Below, one piece after another: positions 55,391-64,000 of a DNA stretch of 64,000 nucleotides (position 1 is its first letter; each line of letters opens with the position of its first letter). The notes below the pieces were generated by a model, which saw only the letters and a list, made by a program, of their open reading frames with translations, did no database searches and was not told the origin of the DNA. The translations under genes were made by a program, and so were the position numbers. The stretch covers positions 496,001 to 560,000 of the forward strand of contig NZ_JBITLV010000002.1 of NCBI RefSeq assembly GCF_044465595.1. Reading direction: 5' to 3'. The DNA comes from Spongisporangium articulatum (GTDB lineage: Bacteria > Actinomycetota > Actinomycetes > Actinomycetales > Kineosporiaceae).

Positions 55391-55879
55391 ATGAAGAAGG
55401 CCCTGATCATCGCCGGGGCGGCGCTCGCCGCCCTGATCCCCGCGGGTGCCGGCCTCGCCGCCAACCCGTCGCTGTCGGCGGCCGTGCCCGTCGACCCGGC
55501 CCGGCAGCCGGCCAGCGCCGCGACCGGTGCGCCGGTCACGATCATCAGCCCGCGGCCCTCGGCGTCGGTCACGCACGACGCCGGTGACGGCCACGGCCGC
55601 CGCCACGGCGGCCACGGTGCCGACGACGGCCCCACGCACGAGGCCACGCACGAGGCCACCTCCACGCACGACGCGACCCACGACGCCGACGACGACCACG
55701 GCGGCGACCGTCCGCGCAGCAGCAGCGACGACAGCGGCCGCGACGACAGCGGTAGCGACGACAGCGGCCGCGACGACGGGGGTCACCACCGCGGGCGCGG
55801 CGGGGACGACGGCTCCGGGCACGACGGCTCCGGGCACGACGGCGGCGACGACCACGGCGGCCACGGGAGCGACGACTGA
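55391..55879 (+). CDS. secreted His/Asp-rich low-complexity protein
   Basis: I do not recognise a family. The 162-residue product has a clear signal peptide (MKKALIIAGAALAALIPAGAGLA) and a short Pro/Ala-rich part. From residue 60 a tail follows made almost only of Asp, His, Gly, Ser, Arg and Thr, with 15 His and about 26 Asp and no Cys (for example HDATHDADDDHGGD, RDDSGSDDSGRDD, GSGHDGSGHDGGDDHGGHG). Such a tail should bind divalent metal ions outside the cell. GGAGG lies five bases before the ATG. It is divergent from znuABC-zur, and the sensor kinase gene begins two bases after its stop. The gap 55267-55390 holds a palindrome GTACTAGTAC (55311-55320) and a GAGAAC/GTTCTC hairpin in the leader. 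Confidence 0.75.
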   Translation: MKKALIIAGAALAALIPAGAGLAANPSLSAAVPVDPARQPASAATGAPVTIISPRPSASVTHDAGDGHGRRHGGHGADDGPTHEATHEATSTHDATHDADDDHGGDRPRSSSDDSGRDDSGSDDSGRDDGGHHRGRGGDDGSGHDGSGHDGGDDHGGHGSDD

Positions 55880-55881
55880 AC

Positions 55882-57297
55882 ATGACCGACACGGCTGAGG
55901 CGCCCGGCGCCCGGTGGCTGACCGTCAGCGACGGCACTGCCGCCGGCCCGGGCGCCGACCCGCCGCTGCGCTGGGGCCGGCTGGTGGGCGGGGTGGCGCT
56001 CGTCGCCGTCCTCGTCTTCGCGGCCGTGGCCGTGGCCGGCGTGGTCACCGCCCGGCGCGCCGCCGAGCGCGAGGCCGTCAACGACGCGGCCACCATCACC
56101 GACGTCCTGGCCGGCGCCGTGTTGCAGCCCGCCCTCACCGACGACCTGCTCTCCGCCGACCCGGTCACCGCGGCGGCCGCCCGCACGGCGCTGGGGACCG
56201 TCGTCCGGCAGCGCCTGCTGTCGAGAACCCTGATCCGGGTGAAGCTCTGGAGCGCCGACGGCCGCATCGTCTACTCCGACGAGCCGGCGCTCGCCGGCGC
56301 CGTCTTCCCCCTGGACGACGAGGAGCGCGACGCGCTCGCCCACCCCACCACGCGGGCCGAGGTCAGCGACCTGGGGCGGCCCGAGAACCGTTTCGAGAGA
56401 ACCCGGTTCGGGTCGGATGCGAAACTGCTGGAGGTGTACCGGCCGGTCTGGACCCCGGGCGGTACCGAGCTGCTCTTCGAGACGTACTCCCGCTACGACG
56501 CCGTGACGGCCCGGACCACCCAGCTGTGGCGGGGTTTCGGCGGCATCACGCTCACCAGCCTGCTGCTCCTGCTGGTGGCCCAGGCCCCGCTCACGTGGGC
56601 GCTGATCGCCCGGGTCCGCTCGGCGCAGGCCGGGCGCGAGGCCTGGCTGCAGCGGGCCGTCACCGCGCAGGAGGAGGAACGCCGCCGGATCGCGGCCACG
56701 CTGCACGACGGCACCGTGCAGGAGCTCGCCGCGACCGGCTTCCTGGTCGCCGGATCGGCCGAACAGGCCCGGGCGGGCGGGGACGACGGGCTGGCGCACC
56801 GGCTCGACCTGGCCGCCGGGGCCGTGCGCAGCAGCATCGGTGGCCTGCGCTCGTTGCTGGTCGACATCTACCCGCCGTCGCTGCGCTCGGCGGGGCTGGT
56901 CGCCGCCCTGCGCGACCTCGCCGCCGCCGTGGCCGGGCGGGACGTGCAGGCCCGGCTCGACCTGCCCGAGGCGGACGCCCCGGGCCTGACGGGCCTGGCT
57001 CCCGACGTCGAGGCCCTCGCCTTCCGGGTCGCGCAGGAGGCGCTGCGCAACGCGGCCCGGCACGCGGGCGCCGGTACCGTGGACGTGCGGTTGGCGGTGC
57101 CGGACGACGGTCCGCTGGTCCTCGAGATCGCCGACGACGGCGTCGGTTTCGACGCCGCGGCCACTCTGGCCGAACCGCCCGCGGGACATTTCGGCCTGCG
57201 CCTGATGGCCGACCTGGCGGGGGCGGCGGGCGCCACCTTGAAGGTCGCGTCCGCGCCCGGGGCGGGCACTCGCTGGCGCTTGGAGGTGCCCCGATGA
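55882..57297 (+). CDS. sensor histidine kinase, NarL class
   Basis: This 471-residue kinase has two membrane helices (about residues 34-58 and 212-232) bounding an extracellular sensor domain of about 150 residues (with RLLSRTLIRVKLWSADGRIVYSDEP, a CHASE/PAS-like pattern). Then come HisKA_3 with His275 in RIAATLHDGTVQELA and a HATPase domain with QEALRNAARHAGAG and IADDGVGFD. It should sense an extracellular signal and phosphorylate the next regulator. Close coupling to the His/Asp-rich protein gene suggests a shared function, perhaps metal or envelope sensing. Confidence 0.88.
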   Translation: MTDTAEAPGARWLTVSDGTAAGPGADPPLRWGRLVGGVALVAVLVFAAVAVAGVVTARRAAEREAVNDAATITDVLAGAVLQPALTDDLLSADPVTAAAARTALGTVVRQRLLSRTLIRVKLWSADGRIVYSDEPALAGAVFPLDDEERDALAHPTTRAEVSDLGRPENRFERTRFGSDAKLLEVYRPVWTPGGTELLFETYSRYDAVTARTTQLWRGFGGITLTSLLLLLVAQAPLTWALIARVRSAQAGREAWLQRAVTAQEEERRRIAATLHDGTVQELAATGFLVAGSAEQARAGGDDGLAHRLDLAAGAVRSSIGGLRSLLVDIYPPSLRSAGLVAALRDLAAAVAGRDVQARLDLPEADAPGLTGLAPDVEALAFRVAQEALRNAARHAGAGTVDVRLAVPDDGPLVLEIADDGVGFDAAATLAEPPAGHFGLRLMADLAGAAGATLKVASAPGAGTRWRLEVPR

Positions 57298-57941
57298 ACG
57301 ACCGGGTGGTCCGGGTGCTGCTGGTCGACGACCACGACCTCGTCCGCGCCGGCCTGGCCGCCCTGCTCGACGCCGCCCCCGACGTCACGGTGGTGGGCGA
57401 GGCGGCCGACGGCGAGCAGGCGGTGGACCTGGTGCGCTCGACCGCGCCCGACGTCGTCCTGATGGACCTGTCCATGCCGGTGATGGACGGCGTGGCCGCC
57501 ACCCGGGCCCTGCTCGCCGAGCGCCCGCAGACCCAGGTGCTGGTCCTGACGTCGTTCTCGGACCGCGACCGGGTGCGGGAGGCACTGGGCGCCGGGGCGA
57601 TCGGGTACCTGCTGAAGGACAGCACCCCGGCCGAGGTGCTGGCCGGCGTTCGGGCCGCCGCCAACCAGGGGTCGCCGCTCGATCCGCGGGTGGCCCGCGA
57701 GCTGCTGACCACGACGATCGCCCCCGCCGACCGGCCCGACCCGGCCGCCGGGTTCAGCCCGCGCGAACTGGAGGTGCTGCGGCTCGTCGCGAAGGGTCTG
57801 GCCAACAAGCAGATCGGGCGCACGCTCGGGATCAGCGAACGCACCGTCAAGGTCCACCTGGGCAACGTGTTCCGCCGGATCGACGTCCAGGACCGCACCT
57901 CGGCCGCCCTGTGGGCCCGCGACCACCTGCCCCCTGAGTAA
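57294..57941 (+). CDS. response regulator, NarL/LuxR family
   Basis: A 215-residue regulator: receiver domain with VLLVDDHDLVRAGL, phospho-acceptor Asp58 in VLMDLSMPVMDG, and the lysine in YLLKDS; then a LuxR-type DNA-binding domain (FSPRELEVLRLVAKGLANKQ; GISERTVKVHLGNVF). It overlaps the kinase gene by four bases (ATGA) and completes the three-gene operon. Targets are unknown; autoregulation of this operon or control of nearby zinc genes are candidates. Confidence 0.92.
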   Translation: MNDRVVRVLLVDDHDLVRAGLAALLDAAPDVTVVGEAADGEQAVDLVRSTAPDVVLMDLSMPVMDGVAATRALLAERPQTQVLVLTSFSDRDRVREALGAGAIGYLLKDSTPAEVLAGVRAAANQGSPLDPRVARELLTTTIAPADRPDPAAGFSPRELEVLRLVAKGLANKQIGRTLGISERTVKVHLGNVFRRIDVQDRTSAALWARDHLPPE

Positions 57942-57948
57942 CCGCGGG

Positions 57949-57954
57949 TAGGGT
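57949..57954 (+). promoter_or_regulatory. -10 box TAGGGT, leaderless promoter of the monooxygenase-fold gene
   Basis: TAGGGT ends six bases before the GTG at 57961. Confidence 0.45.
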
Positions 57955-57960
57955 CGCGGG

Positions 57961-58290
57961 GTGCTGGTGGTGACGCGGTACCGGGTGCCGGCCGACGAGT
58001 GGGTGAGCTTCCACGAGCAGGCGCGCGGCGCCGTCCGAGTACTCACCGAGAGGCCCGGCTGCCGGGCGGCCACCGTCGGTCGCAACGTCGACGAACCCGA
58101 GCTGTGGACCCTGACCACCGAGTGGGCGACCGTCGGCGACTACCGCCGCGCCCTGTCGAACGCGCAGGTCAAGCAGTACGCCGTCCCCCTGATGTACCGG
58201 GCGGTCGACGAACCCACCGCCTACGAGGCACTGACCACCTGGAACCCGGCCGACGGCGTCCAGGAGCACGTGTCCGACTTAGGGCTGTGA
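57961..58290 (+). CDS. antibiotic biosynthesis monooxygenase (ABM) fold protein
   Basis: A 109-residue single-domain protein with the dimeric ferredoxin-like ABM pattern: LVVTRYRVPADEWVSFHEQA, CRAATVGRNVDEPELWTLTTEW, then YRRALSNAQVKQYAVPLMYRAVDEPTAYE. Relatives include cofactor-free monooxygenases and heme-degrading enzymes; many have no known activity. Similar small genes occur next to glyS in other actinobacteria. Leaderless -10 six bases upstream. No further function can be deduced. Confidence 0.78.
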   Translation: MLVVTRYRVPADEWVSFHEQARGAVRVLTERPGCRAATVGRNVDEPELWTLTTEWATVGDYRRALSNAQVKQYAVPLMYRAVDEPTAYEALTTWNPADGVQEHVSDLGL

Positions 58291-58345
58291 GCCCCGTAGG
58301 CTGGGCGGGTTCGCCGAAGATCGCCTCAGTTGGAGAGTCAATCCC

Positions 58346-59746
<1,401 letters not shown>

Positions 59747-59768
59747 GTCGCCGGGGCGGGTGAGAACG

Positions 59769-59784
59769 CCCGGCCCGGGCCGGG
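59769..59784 (+). terminator. GC palindrome after glyS
   Basis: CCCGGCCCGGGCCGGG is a perfect 16-base palindrome 22 bases after the glyS stop; possible terminator, without a T-tract. Confidence 0.35.
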
Positions 59785-59841
59785 ACCGAAGGACTACGGG
59801 GCGCCGTCGCCCGGAGGCGGGCGAGCGGGACGGGAGTCGGC

Positions 59842-61734
59842 ATGGACGCCACACTCGGTCAGGGCCGCAGCGTCGGCCCCCTGGACGCGAGGCCGGACGT
59901 CGGCCCGGCCCGCCTCGAGTCCGTGGACGGCGTCCGCACCCTGTGGGCCGACCAGACATCACTGCGGCCCGGCCCGCCCCGCGCCGGGCTGGTGCTGCGG
60001 ATGGGCACCGTCGACGAACCGCTCGTGCTGCGCGGGGTCGGACACCTGCTGGAGCGCCTGGCGGTGGGGGCCGGTCCGGACGCGCGGCCGAGCCCGGTCG
60101 GGACGACCACGACGACGTTCGAGTTCCAGGGGCGCCCCGACGAGCTGGTCCGGGCGTTCGACGCGCTGACCCGGCGCCTGCGGGACCCGGCGGTGCCCGG
60201 CTTCCGGGAGCACCGGGAGGCCCTGCGCACCCAGGCCGCCACCCGCACCGGCAGCGTCGGGGAGAGCATGCTGGCCCGCCGCTACGGGGCCCGGTCCTTC
60301 GGGGCCGGCCCGCAGGGTGAGCTGGGCCTGCCCGCGCTGAGCCTCGGGTCGCTGACCTCGTGGGCCGCCTGGTTCGCGGCCCGGGGCAACGCCGTGCTCT
60401 GGATGACGTGCCCGCCGCCCATCGGGCTGCGACTGCACCTGCCGGAGGGCCCGGCCCGCGCGTTGCCGGCGGCGACCAACACGTTCCTGCAGCACACCCC
60501 CGCCTGGGTCACGGGCCCCGACGAGGCCGTGGCGGTCTCCGCCGTCGTCCCCCGCGGGCCGGGCGTCGAGGCGCTCGTCCACGTGCTGCGCAACCGGCTC
60601 GACCACGAGCTGCGGGCCCGCTGGGGGGCCGTCGTCCCGCCGTCGGTGACCGTCGAACCGCTGACCGCCGAGCACTCGTTCCTGCTGCTGCTCGGCGTGC
60701 TGCCCGACGGGCTGAGCGCCGCCCGGCGCGCCGAGGCGGTCGAGTTCGTGCTGGACCTGCTGCCGGCGCTCGGCGGTCGGCCGGGCTCGTCGGCGCCGGT
60801 CTCCTCGACGGAGCTGGCCGCCTTCGCCGCCGAGGTGCGGTGGAAGGCGGGCCGCCCGGAGGGCGCGGTGGACCTGCTCGGGGCGGCCGCCGCCCGGCTG
60901 CTGGTCGGCCTGGACCCCGGCCCGGCGCTGGCTCCGGAGTCGACGCTCGACGCGGTCGAGGTGGCGACGGTCGCCGAGCTGGCCCGGCAGGCCGCCGCGA
61001 CCGCGTTGGCCATGGTGCCGGCGGGGCTGGAACCGGACGCCGGGTCCCAGGCCTGGGCCCCGGCCGCGTCGGTGGCCTTCGCGCCGATGGCGGCCGACGC
61101 GCCGGGGGAGTCCTTCCCGCACCTGGAGAAGCCCGAGATCGAGCTGCGGCTGACCGCCGAAGGGCTGGTGCTCGGCCCGGACGACCCGCTCACGTTCCCG
61201 GTGGCGGGCACGGACGTCGTGCAGAGCTGGGACGACGGGCGCCGGGTGATCGTGCTGGCCGACGCCAACCGGGTGGCCGTGGAGCCGAACGTGTGGGCGC
61301 GGGGGGCCGAGCTGGTGGCCGGTATCGACCGGCTGTGGCCGGCCGACCTCGTCGTCCGGATGGGGGCCCGGCGGGCGGGGGAGGCTCCGGCGCAGCCCGC
61401 CGTCCCGGTCGCGGTGGCGGCTGCCTCGACCCCTCCGGTCTCGCCGAAGGTGTCGCGGCGGTCGGCGGCCCTGCTCGAGGGGGCGCCCGACGAGTCCGAC
61501 TACGAGTACGACCGTGAGGCGTACGAGAGGGAGCCGCAGGACGCGCGGATGAGCCCGTGGGCCGCGTTCTGGTGGGCCGCGCTCGGTTCGTGCGTCGTGC
61601 TGAGTCTGCTGCTGATGGCGAAACCCCTGTCGATCGAGGGGGTCTCGCTGGCCCCGATCCTGCGCGGGCTGGCCGTGTTCTGCGCGCTCGGCGTGTACGC
61701 GAACTGGAAGGCCGGCCAGCAGAACCGCCGCTAG
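59842..61734 (+). CDS. membrane-anchored M16 peptidase-like protein, degenerate zinc motif
   Basis: This 630-residue protein resembles M16 (insulinase/MPP) peptidases: an N-terminal segment GVGHLLERLAVG at residues 65-76 in place of the HxxEH zinc site, TTTTTFEFQGRPDELVRAFDAL, and SFGAGPQGELGLPALSLGSL near residue 155, then a second half with parallel folds. The second zinc histidine is replaced by Arg72 (His68-Leu-Leu-Glu71-Arg72), so activity is unlikely. The C-terminus has two helices (about 575-625) after an acidic linker, anchoring it to the membrane. GGGAG lies before the ATG. It overlaps moeA tail to tail (CTAG). Function unknown. Confidence 0.65.
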   Translation: MDATLGQGRSVGPLDARPDVGPARLESVDGVRTLWADQTSLRPGPPRAGLVLRMGTVDEPLVLRGVGHLLERLAVGAGPDARPSPVGTTTTTFEFQGRPDELVRAFDALTRRLRDPAVPGFREHREALRTQAATRTGSVGESMLARRYGARSFGAGPQGELGLPALSLGSLTSWAAWFAARGNAVLWMTCPPPIGLRLHLPEGPARALPAATNTFLQHTPAWVTGPDEAVAVSAVVPRGPGVEALVHVLRNRLDHELRARWGAVVPPSVTVEPLTAEHSFLLLLGVLPDGLSAARRAEAVEFVLDLLPALGGRPGSSAPVSSTELAAFAAEVRWKAGRPEGAVDLLGAAAARLLVGLDPGPALAPESTLDAVEVATVAELARQAAATALAMVPAGLEPDAGSQAWAPAASVAFAPMAADAPGESFPHLEKPEIELRLTAEGLVLGPDDPLTFPVAGTDVVQSWDDGRRVIVLADANRVAVEPNVWARGAELVAGIDRLWPADLVVRMGARRAGEAPAQPAVPVAVAAASTPPVSPKVSRRSAALLEGAPDESDYEYDREAYEREPQDARMSPWAAFWWAALGSCVVLSLLLMAKPLSIEGVSLAPILRGLAVFCALGVYANWKAGQQNRR

Positions 61735-62891
61735 CGCCAGGGGAGCGGGAGCGCGTCGAGCTCGTCGCCCACCGCGGCGCCCACGGACGGGACGACGGCC
61801 AGCACGTCGGCGTGCACCAGGCCGCGCAGCATGCCCGAACCGGTCCAGGCCGTAGGGACGGCGCCCCGCACCGCGGGTGGGAGGGTGCACGGCAGCAGCA
61901 GGTCGGCCCCCGCCCGGCCGGCGACCGCCTCGCCCGCGCGCACGCGCCCGGGTTCGGCGAGGCCGGACCCGAGCATCGCGGCCAGCGCCGGGGCGGCCAG
62001 CAGCAAGGCGGCGGTGACGGCGGCCAGGGGGTTGCCGGGCAGGCCGACCACGAGTGGGCCGCCGGGGGGCCGGGCGAGCAGCGCCGGGCCGCCGGGCCGG
62101 GTGGCCAGCCGCGGCACGACGGGCTCGGCCGCCAGGGCGGTCAGCGCCGGCCGGACGAGGTCGACCCCGGACAGCCCCGTGCCGCCGGTGGTCAGCACGA
62201 GGTCGGCGTCAGTCCCGGTCAGGGCCACCCGGGTCGCGCCGGCGTCGTCGGGAACCGTTGCCGCCGAGACGATCTCGCCGCCCAGCTGGGTCACGAGCGT
62301 GGCCAGCAGGACCCCCAGCGAGTCGCGGACCTGACCCGGCCCGGGCGTCCCGCTGGTGATCACTTCGTCGCCCGTGTGCAGCAGCGCGACCCGTGGCCGG
62401 CGGGCCACCGGCAGGGTGTCGTGCAGCCCGGTCACGGCCACGGCGAGGGCGACCGGCGTGAGCGTCGTGCCCGCGCCCAGCAGCACGTCGCCCGCCTGCG
62501 CCTCGCGGGCCACCGGCCTCACGTGCGTGCCCGGCCCGGGCTCGGTGTCGGGGGCGTCGGGGGAGCGGTGCAGGACTCCGTCGCGGACCGCGCCGTACTC
62601 GTGGCGGAGCACGCCGAGCGTGCCCCCGGGGATCAGGCCACCGGTGGCCACCCCGGTCGCGGAGCCGGGGGTGAGCGGGCCACCGTCCACCAGGATCCAG
62701 GGCTCCGCCCCGGCGACGGCCCAGCCGTCCATGGCGGACGACGGGTAGTGCGGGACGTCGATCCCGGCCCTGAGGTCGGCGGCCAGCGTCCGCCCGGCGG
62801 CCTCGGCCACCGGCACCCACTCGAGCACCGGCCCCGGGGCAGCCGCGTACGCCAGCCGGCGGGCGTCGTCCCACCGCACCCGCTCGTCCAT
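61731..62891 (-). CDS. moeA: molybdopterin molybdenumtransferase MoeA
   Basis: MoeA inserts molybdate into adenylylated molybdopterin. The 386-residue protein has VPHYPSSAMDGWAVAG, the MPT-binding domain VALLHTGDEVITSG, LVLTTGGTGLSGVDLVRPAL and VVGLPGNPLAAV, and a short C-terminal domain. Its divergent neighbours fdhD and a formate-dehydrogenase-like gene need molybdenum cofactor, which fits. The ATG follows TACGGT by seven bases (leaderless), and that -10 region is duplicated. Confidence 0.9.
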   Translation of the reverse strand: MDERVRWDDARRLAYAAAPGPVLEWVPVAEAAGRTLAADLRAGIDVPHYPSSAMDGWAVAGAEPWILVDGGPLTPGSATGVATGGLIPGGTLGVLRHEYGAVRDGVLHRSPDAPDTEPGPGTHVRPVAREAQAGDVLLGAGTTLTPVALAVAVTGLHDTLPVARRPRVALLHTGDEVITSGTPGPGQVRDSLGVLLATLVTQLGGEIVSAATVPDDAGATRVALTGTDADLVLTTGGTGLSGVDLVRPALTALAAEPVVPRLATRPGGPALLARPPGGPLVVGLPGNPLAAVTAALLLAAPALAAMLGSGLAEPGRVRAGEAVAGRAGADLLLPCTLPPAVRGAVPTAWTGSGMLRGLVHADVLAVVPSVGAAVGDELDALPLPWR

Positions 62892-62921
62892 GCCCGACAC
62901 CGTACGGCCCGACACCGTACG
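62892..62921 (-). promoter_or_regulatory. tandem 15-bp repeat carrying duplicated -10 boxes before moeA
   Basis: GCCCGACACCGTACG occurs twice in direct tandem. Read on the minus strand each copy contains TACGGT; the proximal box (62899-62904) ends seven bases before the ATG, giving a leaderless transcript, and the distal copy would give a 15-base leader. Confidence 0.6.
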
Positions 62922-62948
62922 GCCCGTGCCGGGTCCCGGCCGCGGTGC

Positions 62949-62954
62949 GACACT
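62949..62954 (+). promoter_or_regulatory. -10 box GACACT, leaderless promoter of fdhD
   Basis: GACACT ends six bases before the fdhD ATG. moeA and fdhD therefore have divergent promoters within 70 bases. Confidence 0.4.
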
Positions 62955-62960
62955 GGGCCC

Positions 62961-63824
62961 ATGGGTCGGGTCACGGCGCGACGAAGGGTCACCCGCATCA
63001 CGATCGGCGCGGCCGGCGAGGGTGCGGGCGTCTCGCGGCGCGAGGATGTGCTGGCCGTCGAGGAACCGTTGGAGCTGCGGGTCGCGGGTGAGCCGTTCAG
63101 CGTCACGATGCGCACGCCGGGCCACGACTTCGAGCTGGCCGCCGGGTTCCTGGTCGGCGAGGGCGTCGTGGCGCACTCCGGGCAGTTGGGGGCGTTGCGG
63201 TACTGCGCGGGCGTCGACGAGCACGGTGAGAACACGTACAACGTGCTGGACGTCGTCCTGGGCCCCGGCGTGGCCCCGCCGGGCGACGCGCTGCGCCGCA
63301 ACGTCTACACGAGCAGCTCGTGCGGCCTGTGCGGGAAGGCGAGCATCGAGGCCGTGCGCACCCGCTCGCACCACGCGGTGCGCGGCGACGACCTGCGGGT
63401 GACGGCCGACTGGCTGGTCACGCTGCCCGCGACGCTGCGGGCCGGTCAGCGTGGGTTCGACCAGACCGGCGGCCTGCATGCGGCCGCGCTGTTCGACGCG
63501 GCCACGGGTGAGCTGCTCGTGCTGCGCGAGGACGTGGGGCGGCACAACGCGGTCGACAAGGTCGTGGGCTGGGCGCTGACCGCCGACCGGCTGCCGCTGT
63601 CCGGCACCGTGCTGATGCTCAGCGGACGGGCCGGGTTCGAGCTGGTGCAGAAGGCGTCGATGGCCGGGATCGCCTGCGTGGCGGCCGTTTCCGCGCCCTC
63701 CTCGCTGGCCGTCGAGCTGGCCGCCGAGGTGGGCATGACGTTGGTGGGTTTCGTGCGCGACCCGTCGCTGGTGGTGTACGCCGGGGCCGAGCGGGTGCTG
63801 ACCGGTGCGCAGGTGCGGGCATGA
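62961..63824 (+). CDS. fdhD: formate dehydrogenase accessory sulfurtransferase FdhD
   Basis: FdhD carries sulfur from a cysteine desulfurase to the molybdenum cofactor of formate dehydrogenase. The 287-residue protein has EEPLELRVAGEPFSVTMRTPGHDFELAAGFL in pieces, the essential cysteine motif SSSCGLCGKAS, GGLHAAALFD, LVLREDVGRHNAVDKVVGW and LSGRAGFELVQKASMAGI. All key residues are present. The next gene, a formate-dehydrogenase-like enzyme, overlaps it by four bases (ATGA) and is its likely client. Confidence 0.95.
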   Translation: MGRVTARRRVTRITIGAAGEGAGVSRREDVLAVEEPLELRVAGEPFSVTMRTPGHDFELAAGFLVGEGVVAHSGQLGALRYCAGVDEHGENTYNVLDVVLGPGVAPPGDALRRNVYTSSSCGLCGKASIEAVRTRSHHAVRGDDLRVTADWLVTLPATLRAGQRGFDQTGGLHAAALFDAATGELLVLREDVGRHNAVDKVVGWALTADRLPLSGTVLMLSGRAGFELVQKASMAGIACVAAVSAPSSLAVELAAEVGMTLVGFVRDPSLVVYAGAERVLTGAQVRA

Positions 63825-64000
63825 GCCGGAAGGTGCCCGGCGACGTCCCGCGGGGCGTTCCCTGGCCCGAACTCGAGGTGCACGAGCCGAAGCAGGTGGC
63901 GGTCGGCGTCCCGGCCATCCTGCATGCGATGGAACCCGCGCTGCGGGAGCTGGGTCCGGTGCGGACCGCGCGGTTGATGACGGCCATCAACCAGAAGGAC
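63821..64000 (+). CDS. formate dehydrogenase-like molybdopterin oxidoreductase (partial, N-terminus)
   Basis: The first 60 codons of a gene that runs off the right edge. The product starts MSRKVPGDVPRGVPWPELEV and reads on to VGVPAILHAMEPALRELGPVRTARLMTAINQKD, in pieces the conserved N-terminus of the FdhF/YdeP-type molybdopterin oxidoreductases, usually followed by a CPGCAWP motif just beyond this edge. It overlaps fdhD by four bases. The assignment rests on the short N-terminus and the fdhD neighbour. Confidence 0.7.
   Translation, partial: MSRKVPGDVPRGVPWPELEVHEPKQVAVGVPAILHAMEPALRELGPVRTARLMTAINQKD

Noticed and set aside
55446..55898. Alternative plus-strand frame rich in Thr/Ala/Arg over the His/Asp-rich gene
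   Set aside because: It has no ribosome site or signal peptide; the frame at 55391 has GGAGG, a clear signal peptide and fits tightly before the kinase gene.
55783..57189. Minus-strand open frame opposite the histidine kinase at 55882
   Set aside because: The plus strand has clear kinase motifs; the antisense product is Arg/Gly/Asp low-complexity.
61831..62334. Plus-strand open frames opposite moeA
   Set aside because: moeA motifs (TGGTGLS, LPGNP, SAMDGWAV) are clear on the minus strand; the plus frames are Arg/Ala/Pro shadow.

Overview
This is a very GC-rich, gene-dense stretch of an actinobacterial (Actinomycetota) chromosome. The evidence is uniform GC-rich codon use, frequent GTG starts, four-base ATGA/GTGA overlaps inside operons, a CIRCE-controlled hrcA-dnaJ2 pair, a Zur-znu zinc locus, and many genes whose start codon lies only 6-7 bases after a TANNNT-like -10 box, as expected for leaderless transcripts. 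The gene order follows the conserved block known from Mycobacterium tuberculosis and Streptomyces (rpsT, ATP-grasp/alpha-E/transglutaminase, lepA, hemW, hrcA, dnaJ2, rsmE, HIT, phoH, ybeY, corC, era, recO, uppS, zur, glyS), with lineage-specific insertions. Genus cannot be decided from this window. I saw no rRNA, tRNA, CRISPR array, prophage, transposase or replication origin.

Layout. 1-9600: partial rpsT; an ATP-grasp/alpha-E/transglutaminase operon of unknown product; lepA; an acyl-CoA synthetase; a MOSC protein and hemW. 9600-14740: panB and a DUF3097 gene on the minus strand, then hrcA-dnaJ2-rsmE behind a CIRCE operator. 14740-35930: an accessory block separating rsmE from its usual neighbours HIT and phoH. 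It holds a membrane protein, a NarL-type two-component pair, a DUF5701 gene, a large N-terminal-LuxR ATPase regulator and a complete L-arabinose locus. That locus has a YtfQRT-YjfF-type transporter on the minus strand, facing araB-araD-araA, a ChvE-GguA-GguB-type transporter and a LacI regulator on the plus strand. LacI-type operators lie in the divergent promoter region.

35930-42860: HIT, phoH, an inserted antisense uvsE, ybeY, corC, a small L7/L12-C-domain-like protein, era and an MFS exporter. 42870-48810: ackA-pta, a VanZ-like protein, and leuA behind a leader peptide and attenuator. 49080-59750: recO, uppS, a YibE/F-type membrane protein and the znuABC-zur zinc operon. Divergent to znuA is a three-gene operon of a secreted His/Asp-rich protein plus a two-component system. 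A monooxygenase-fold protein and glyS follow. 59840-64000: a membrane-anchored M16-like protein with a degenerate zinc motif, moeA, and divergently fdhD and the start of a formate-dehydrogenase-like oxidoreductase.

The most interesting items are: the zinc locus with its His-rich ZnuB tail, a leaderless Zur-box promoter and the His/Asp-rich secreted protein with its two-component system; a family of long inverted repeats that supply the stop codons of ackA and zur; the L7/L12-like small protein between corC and era; the degenerate M16 protein; and the uncharacterised ATP-grasp operon.
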